DNA from: Leucobacter salsicius M1-8
GTDB lineage: Bacteria; Actinomycetota; Actinomycetes; Actinomycetales; Microbacteriaceae
Length of the DNA stretch: 64,000 nucleotides
Reading direction: 5' to 3'
NCBI RefSeq assembly: GCF_000350525.1
Contig: NZ_AOCN01000027.1
Coordinates: 1-64,000 of the forward strand
The notes beneath the pieces are model-generated. The model was not told where the DNA came from. It worked only from the letters and a program-made list of their open reading frames with translations, and made no database searches. This document shows, piece after piece, positions 60,282-64,000 of the stretch. The stretch's first letter is position 1, and the number at the start of each line of letters is the position of its first letter. The translations under genes were made by a program, and so were the position numbers.

Positions 60282-63056
60282 TTATTCACGCGCCGCGTCG
60301 CGCCGCTTTGCGGTCGCGTCCAGAGCCTGCGCGAGCGCGAGCTGCGCAGCCTGCGCCGGATCAGGTTCTGCGGCAGGCGTTGACTGGGCAGATGCCCCCT
60401 GTTGGGGCGCAGCAACCGTGCCACCCTGCGTCTGCGCCGTCGAAACGCGTCGCCGGGCACGACCGTGTCCGGCGGCCGGCGCGTCGGGCAGCGCAGACAG
60501 CACAGAATCCAGCAGATTCGCAGCTGGCGCCGCGTTCGCTGACACGGGCGTCGAAGCTGACACTGGAGTCGAGCCTGACGGCTCGGGAGAAGCTGCCGGG
60601 GCGCTCACGCGCTCCTGCGCTGCGCCGCGTTCGGCCTGAGCGGATGCGCCCGAGCGCACGCGCCCCGTGGTCACCTGCGCCTTGGGCTGGGTCTGAGCGG
60701 GGGCCTGGGCAGGAGCCTGGGCAGGAGCCTGCGCGGGTGCCTGAGCCTGACGCGACTCGGATGCGCCGCCACCGTTCCCACGCCGGGCCTTGCGGGCTGC
60801 AGCGGCATCGACTGCCGCGGCGAGCTGCTCTGCCACCGCGTCTGTGCTTTCCTCGTGCTTCACGGGGAGCGTTGAAGCAGCGACCTGCGCCAGCATGTTC
60901 TTCGCGCCATCGGTGATCGCGTGAGTCTGGTTCTTCGCGTCGTGCTGCAGTGCGGGCTGCGGGTGCTGCTGTTGCGTCTGCTGCTGCGACTGGTTGCCGT
61001 TGCGGCCACGCTTTTGGTTGCGCGGGTTACCCTCGCTGCGATGGCGCGAAATCGGATCGTGCTGCACGATTACACCGCGGCCTGCACAGGCCTCGCAGGC
61101 TTCACTGAAGGACTCCAGCAGGCCCAGGCCAAGCTTCTTACGCGTCATCTGCACGAGTCCAAGCGAGGTCACCTCGGCAACCTGGTGCTTCGTACGATCC
61201 CGGCTGAGGCATTCGACGAGCCGACGCAGCACGAGGTCGCGGTTGGACTCGAGCACCATGTCGATGAAGTCGATCACGATGATGCCGCCAATATCGCGCA
61301 GGCGCAGCTGGCGCACGATCTCCTCGGCCGACTCCAGGTTGTTCTTCGTGACGGTCTCCTCGAGGTTGCCGCCCGAACCGACGAACTTACCCGTGTTGAC
61401 ATCGATCACGGTCATTGCTTCGGTGCGATCGATCACGAGCGATCCGCCCGAGGGCAGCCAGACCTTGCGATCGAGCGCCTTTGAGATCTGCTCGGTCACG
61501 CGGTACTCGTCAAAAATATCGCGTTCGCTCTCGAAGCGATCCACGCGCTGGAGCAGATCGGGCGCTACCTGACCCAGGTAGTTCTCGATCACCATGTAGG
61601 TCTCGTCACCCGAGATGCGCATGCGGTGGAAGTCCTCATTGAAGACGTCACGCACGATCTTGATGAGGACATCGGGCTCGGCGTGCAGCAGGACGGGCCC
61701 GCCGCCCTTGGCCACGCGCTGCTGAATCGACTCCCACTGACGGGTGAGACGCTCGACGTCGTGCGTCAGCTGATCCTCGGTCGCACCCTCGGCAGCGGTG
61801 CGCACGATGACACCGGCGCCGCCGGGCAGCACCTCCTTGAGGATCTTCTTCAGGCGCGCACGCTCGGTGTCGGGGAGCTTCCGCGAGATGCCGTTCATGG
61901 CCCCGCCAGGTACGTAGACCAGGAAGCGGCCGGGCAGCGAGATCTGGCTCGTGAGCCGGGCACCCTTGTGGCCCACCGGATCCTTCGTAACCTGCACGAG
62001 GACCTGGTCACCGGGCTTGAGTGCGTTCTCGATCTTGCGAGCGGTGTTGCCACCCTCGAACTCAGACCAGTCAACCTCGCCCGAGTAGAGCACGGCATTG
62101 CGGCCGCGGCCGATGTCAACGAAGGCGGCTTCCATGCTGGGCAGCACGTTCTGCACACGACCGAGGTAGACGTTGCCGATGAGCGAGCTCTCGCTCGAGC
62201 GCGCGACGTAGTGCTCCACGAGCACCTTGTCTTCGAGCACACCAATCTGCACGCGGTCGGCCGTGGTGCGCACGATCATCTCGCGGTCCACTGCCTCGCG
62301 GCGTGCGAGGAACTCTGACTCCGTGATCACGCTGCGGCGGCGGCCGGCGTCACGGCCGTCGCGGCGACGCTGCTTCTTCGCCTCCAGGCGGGTCGAACCC
62401 CGCACCTTCTGCGGCTCGGTGATGACTGGGGCCTGACGACGCTCACGGCGCGGCGCATCTTCATCGATGTCACGGCGGCGCGTGCGACGCGATCCGGATC
62501 GGTCGCTATCGGCATCGTGCGCCTCGTGATCCTGCGGCGCATGATCGTCGAGCAGCTCGTCGAGCTGACGGAAGTCGCTCACGTGGGCGTCGCGGCGCGG
62601 CTCGCTGCGGCGAGCATCCCCGCGGAACGAATCGCCTCGGTAGGAGTCGGCACGGAACGAGTCGCCACGGAAGGAGTCCCCGCGGTTACTGTCGTTGCGG
62701 TAGCCCTCACTGCGACGGCCCTCGCTGCGACGCGGTTCGTGCTCCTCTGCACGCTGTGCGTCACTGCGGAAGATCTCGCTGCGACGCGGGCGCGGCGGGA
62801 TCGGCGGCACGTCGGGAGCCAGGAAGATGAGCTTCGTGGTCGCGCGGAAGCGCTCCTCGGGCGTCATCTCGGCCAGCGACTTCACCACGGGGGCGGCAGG
62901 CGCGGGCTCGTTGCTCTCGGCAACGCCCTCGACTGGCTGGGCCTCGCCAGAGGCCTCAGCCTGTTCGGTGGCAGCAGCGCTCTCGAGCGAGCCGGACGTT
63001 TCCTCCGGCTCGTGATGCTCTGAAACTACGGGTTCTTCTGTTGTGTTCTTCACCAT
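60282..63056 (-). CDS. rne: Ribonuclease E/G family protein
   Basis: A 924-residue endoribonuclease for mRNA decay and rRNA processing. Residues 1-~265 are an Arg/Asp/Ser-rich low-complexity extension with RGDSFRGDSFRAD repeats. The S1 domain follows (IGNVYLGRVQNVLPSMEAAFVDIGRGRNAVLY). The catalytic Asp residues are in DRTEAMTVIDVNTGKF and DIGGIIVIDFIDM, and the Zn-link in CEACAGRGVIVQHDP. The C-terminal ~260 residues contain APAQAPAQ repeats and act probably as a scaffold. ATG at 63056 has AGGAG ahead. Having extensions at both ends of the core is usual for actinobacterial RNase E. Confidence 0.94.
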   Translation of the reverse strand: MVKNTTEEPVVSEHHEPEETSGSLESAAATEQAEASGEAQPVEGVAESNEPAPAAPVVKSLAEMTPEERFRATTKLIFLAPDVPPIPPRPRRSEIFRSDAQRAEEHEPRRSEGRRSEGYRNDSNRGDSFRGDSFRADSYRGDSFRGDARRSEPRRDAHVSDFRQLDELLDDHAPQDHEAHDADSDRSGSRRTRRRDIDEDAPRRERRQAPVITEPQKVRGSTRLEAKKQRRRDGRDAGRRRSVITESEFLARREAVDREMIVRTTADRVQIGVLEDKVLVEHYVARSSESSLIGNVYLGRVQNVLPSMEAAFVDIGRGRNAVLYSGEVDWSEFEGGNTARKIENALKPGDQVLVQVTKDPVGHKGARLTSQISLPGRFLVYVPGGAMNGISRKLPDTERARLKKILKEVLPGGAGVIVRTAAEGATEDQLTHDVERLTRQWESIQQRVAKGGGPVLLHAEPDVLIKIVRDVFNEDFHRMRISGDETYMVIENYLGQVAPDLLQRVDRFESERDIFDEYRVTEQISKALDRKVWLPSGGSLVIDRTEAMTVIDVNTGKFVGSGGNLEETVTKNNLESAEEIVRQLRLRDIGGIIVIDFIDMVLESNRDLVLRRLVECLSRDRTKHQVAEVTSLGLVQMTRKKLGLGLLESFSEACEACAGRGVIVQHDPISRHRSEGNPRNQKRGRNGNQSQQQTQQQHPQPALQHDAKNQTHAITDGAKNMLAQVAASTLPVKHEESTDAVAEQLAAAVDAAAARKARRGNGGGASESRQAQAPAQAPAQAPAQAPAQTQPKAQVTTGRVRSGASAQAERGAAQERVSAPAASPEPSGSTPVSASTPVSANAAPAANLLDSVLSALPDAPAAGHGRARRRVSTAQTQGGTVAAPQQGASAQSTPAAEPDPAQAAQLALAQALDATAKRRDAARE
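62620..62730. repeat. Imperfect repeats coding for RGDSF-type units in rne
   Basis: Related units of about 15 bases encode the series RGDSFRGDSFRADSYRGDSF in the N-terminal extension of RNase E. They are in frame and degenerate, probably a disordered RNA-binding segment. Confidence 0.55.
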
Positions 63057-63176
63057 TACTGGTGTCTCCTCTATTCCGGAAGCTGATACGCCCCGGCAAC
63101 CTTTTCGTGCGGTGGGTGCCGCTCATGTTGTTCCCCGCGAGGCCGCGGCACTCGCGCTCGGTCGCTCTGGGACCGG

Positions 63177-63196
63177 TGGCGGTCAGGAGACCGCCA
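63177..63196 (-). other. Hairpin in the rne 5' leader
   Basis: TGGCGGTC (63177-63184) and GACCGCCA (63189-63196) pair around a 4-base loop. The 307-base region 63057-63363 between rne and the VKOR gene holds no gene. On the minus strand a CATAAT (63249-63244) preceded by TGA is a possible extended -10, which would give an rne leader of about 180 nt, in line with the long autoregulated leaders known for RNase E. Confidence 0.45.
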
Positions 63197-63363
63197 AAAG
63201 ACTGTGCGTGTTCGGCGCTATCTGCACGCTTCACACCGCATCCATTATGTCACGGGACAGCTGCGCGGCGCATGATTGCCACGTGAGTTCTCTACGGGGA
63301 GACTTCGCGGCGCCGCGGGGTGCCTTCAAAGGTTTGCGCAGCCCAGCGCAGTAAGCTCGCCTC

Positions 63364-63975
63364 ATGCACGTCGAATCACGTCGAAACTCGCGCCCGGTTG
63401 CATTTGCCATTTTCTCCCTGGTCGCTGGTGCGGTGGGGTGGTTCGCCTCGTTTGAGCTCCTCACCGAGTACATCAAAACGCTGCAGCTGACCGACTACGT
63501 TCCGAACTGCAACGTCAGTATTCTGGTGACGTGCGGCCCCAACATGGATTCGTGGCAGGGGTCGATCCTCGGGTTCAGCAACACAATCATCGGTGTAGCC
63601 GCTTTCATGGCGCCAATGTTTGTGGGCGCCGCGTTGCTTGCGGGAGCTCGGTTCTCACGCTGGTTCTGGGTGACCTACCAAGTCGGCTTGCTACTCGGCA
63701 TCGTCTTCGTGTTCTGGCTGTTTAGCCAAAGTGTGTTCGTGCTGGGCACCCTCTGCCCGTGGTGCATGGTTGTCTGGAGCGTGACGATTCCGTTGTTCTG
63801 GTTCACGCTGCCGCACCCGTACGCGTCAGGCGAGGTAGCCGTGAGCCCGCGCACTCGGGCACTGTTCACGCAGCTGCGGTCGTGGGCCTGGGTACTCGTG
63901 CTGATCTGCGTCATCGCAATCGCCTTCCTGGCCCAGGTACAGCTCGACTGGATCGCGGAGTTCTCCCGCGCCTAG
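63364..63975 (+). CDS. Vitamin K epoxide reductase (VKOR) family membrane protein
   Basis: A 203-residue membrane protein with about five helices. The bacterial VKOR role is to reoxidise a DsbA-like partner by passing electrons to quinone, promoting disulfide formation outside the membrane. The active-site pair CPWC is in VLGTLCPWCMVVW, and the loop pair in VPNCNVSILVTCGPNM. A Ser/Asn near GFSNTIIGVAA matches the family. No thioredoxin-like fusion or DsbA neighbour is seen within the window. The ATG at 63364 gives MHVESRRNSRP; the frame is complete, ending 25 bases before the window edge. Confidence 0.9.
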   Translation: MHVESRRNSRPVAFAIFSLVAGAVGWFASFELLTEYIKTLQLTDYVPNCNVSILVTCGPNMDSWQGSILGFSNTIIGVAAFMAPMFVGAALLAGARFSRWFWVTYQVGLLLGIVFVFWLFSQSVFVLGTLCPWCMVVWSVTIPLFWFTLPHPYASGEVAVSPRTRALFTQLRSWAWVLVLICVIAIAFLAQVQLDWIAEFSRA

Positions 63976-64000
63976 GCGCTCCCTGCGGTTCCTACTCAGG

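Noticed and set aside
60140-60460. 106-residue minus-strand frame over the rplU leader and the rne 3' end
   Set aside because: Arg-rich shadow of rne in another frame that reads through the rplU promoter; no ribosome binding site or family match.

Overview
This window looks like a chromosomal segment of a high-GC actinobacterium, most likely of the family Microbacteriaceae (a Leucobacter-like relative is a guess from gene content, not a demonstration). The reasons are the consistently G/C-rich third codon positions, the frequent GTG starts, a 13E12/DUF222 HNH protein, and the block rne-rplU-rpmA-obg-proB-proA-nadD-rsfS. There is no rRNA operon, CRISPR array or prophage. Two tRNA genes are present: Leu(GAG) and Ala(GGC).

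Layout. 1-0.93 kb: right end of an IS256-family insertion sequence, cut by the window edge, followed by about 0.5 kb without a convincing gene. 1.4-3.5 kb: divergent glycosyltransferase and TetR pair with a nested palindromic operator. 3.5-13 kb: a SNF2 helicase, tRNA-Leu, a YbaK deacylase, a DEAD/DEAH helicase, an SGNH hydrolase, a GerW-like protein, glutamyl-Q-tRNA(Asp) synthetase and a GlcD-type FAD oxidase. 13-18 kb: pyridoxal kinase with a striking double palindrome upstream, paired crcB fluoride channels, and a Mn/Zn-type ABC importer behind a DtxR/MntR-like operator. 17.8-28.5 kb: a cutinase-like lipoprotein, a flavin reductase with a divergent Cys-rich regulator, an AGCS symporter, a frameshifted M28 aminopeptidase, a NYN/LOTUS-like protein, GDPD, YbjN and a winged-helix protein.

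28.6-30.5 kb: a DUF222/HNH protein preceded by five 12-bp repeats and an SOS box. 30.5-42.7 kb: a large nucleoside and pseudouridine salvage locus. It has a BmpA-type binding lipoprotein, an ABC transporter whose ATPase and first permease are fused in one chain, a second permease, three paralogous nucleoside hydrolases and ribokinase on one strand. A LacI regulator lies upstream, and psuG-psuK run divergently. Together they would import nucleosides, split them, and send ribose to ribose-5-phosphate.

43.8-46.8 kb: an operon of a virion-core/SPFH+SHOCT protein, a double zinc-ribbon membrane protein and a small membrane protein, resembling the Bacillus ydjGHI membrane-stress genes without pspA. 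46.9-52.7 kb: tRNA-Ala followed at once by a Wadjet/MksBEF-like condensin operon (jetA, jetB, jetC) that lacks the JetD nuclease subunit; this is the most interesting locus here. 52.8-63.1 kb: a housekeeping block, all on the minus strand (rsfS, acidic membrane protein, nadD, small membrane protein, proA, proB, obg, rpmA, rplU, rne). The window closes with a VKOR-family membrane protein.
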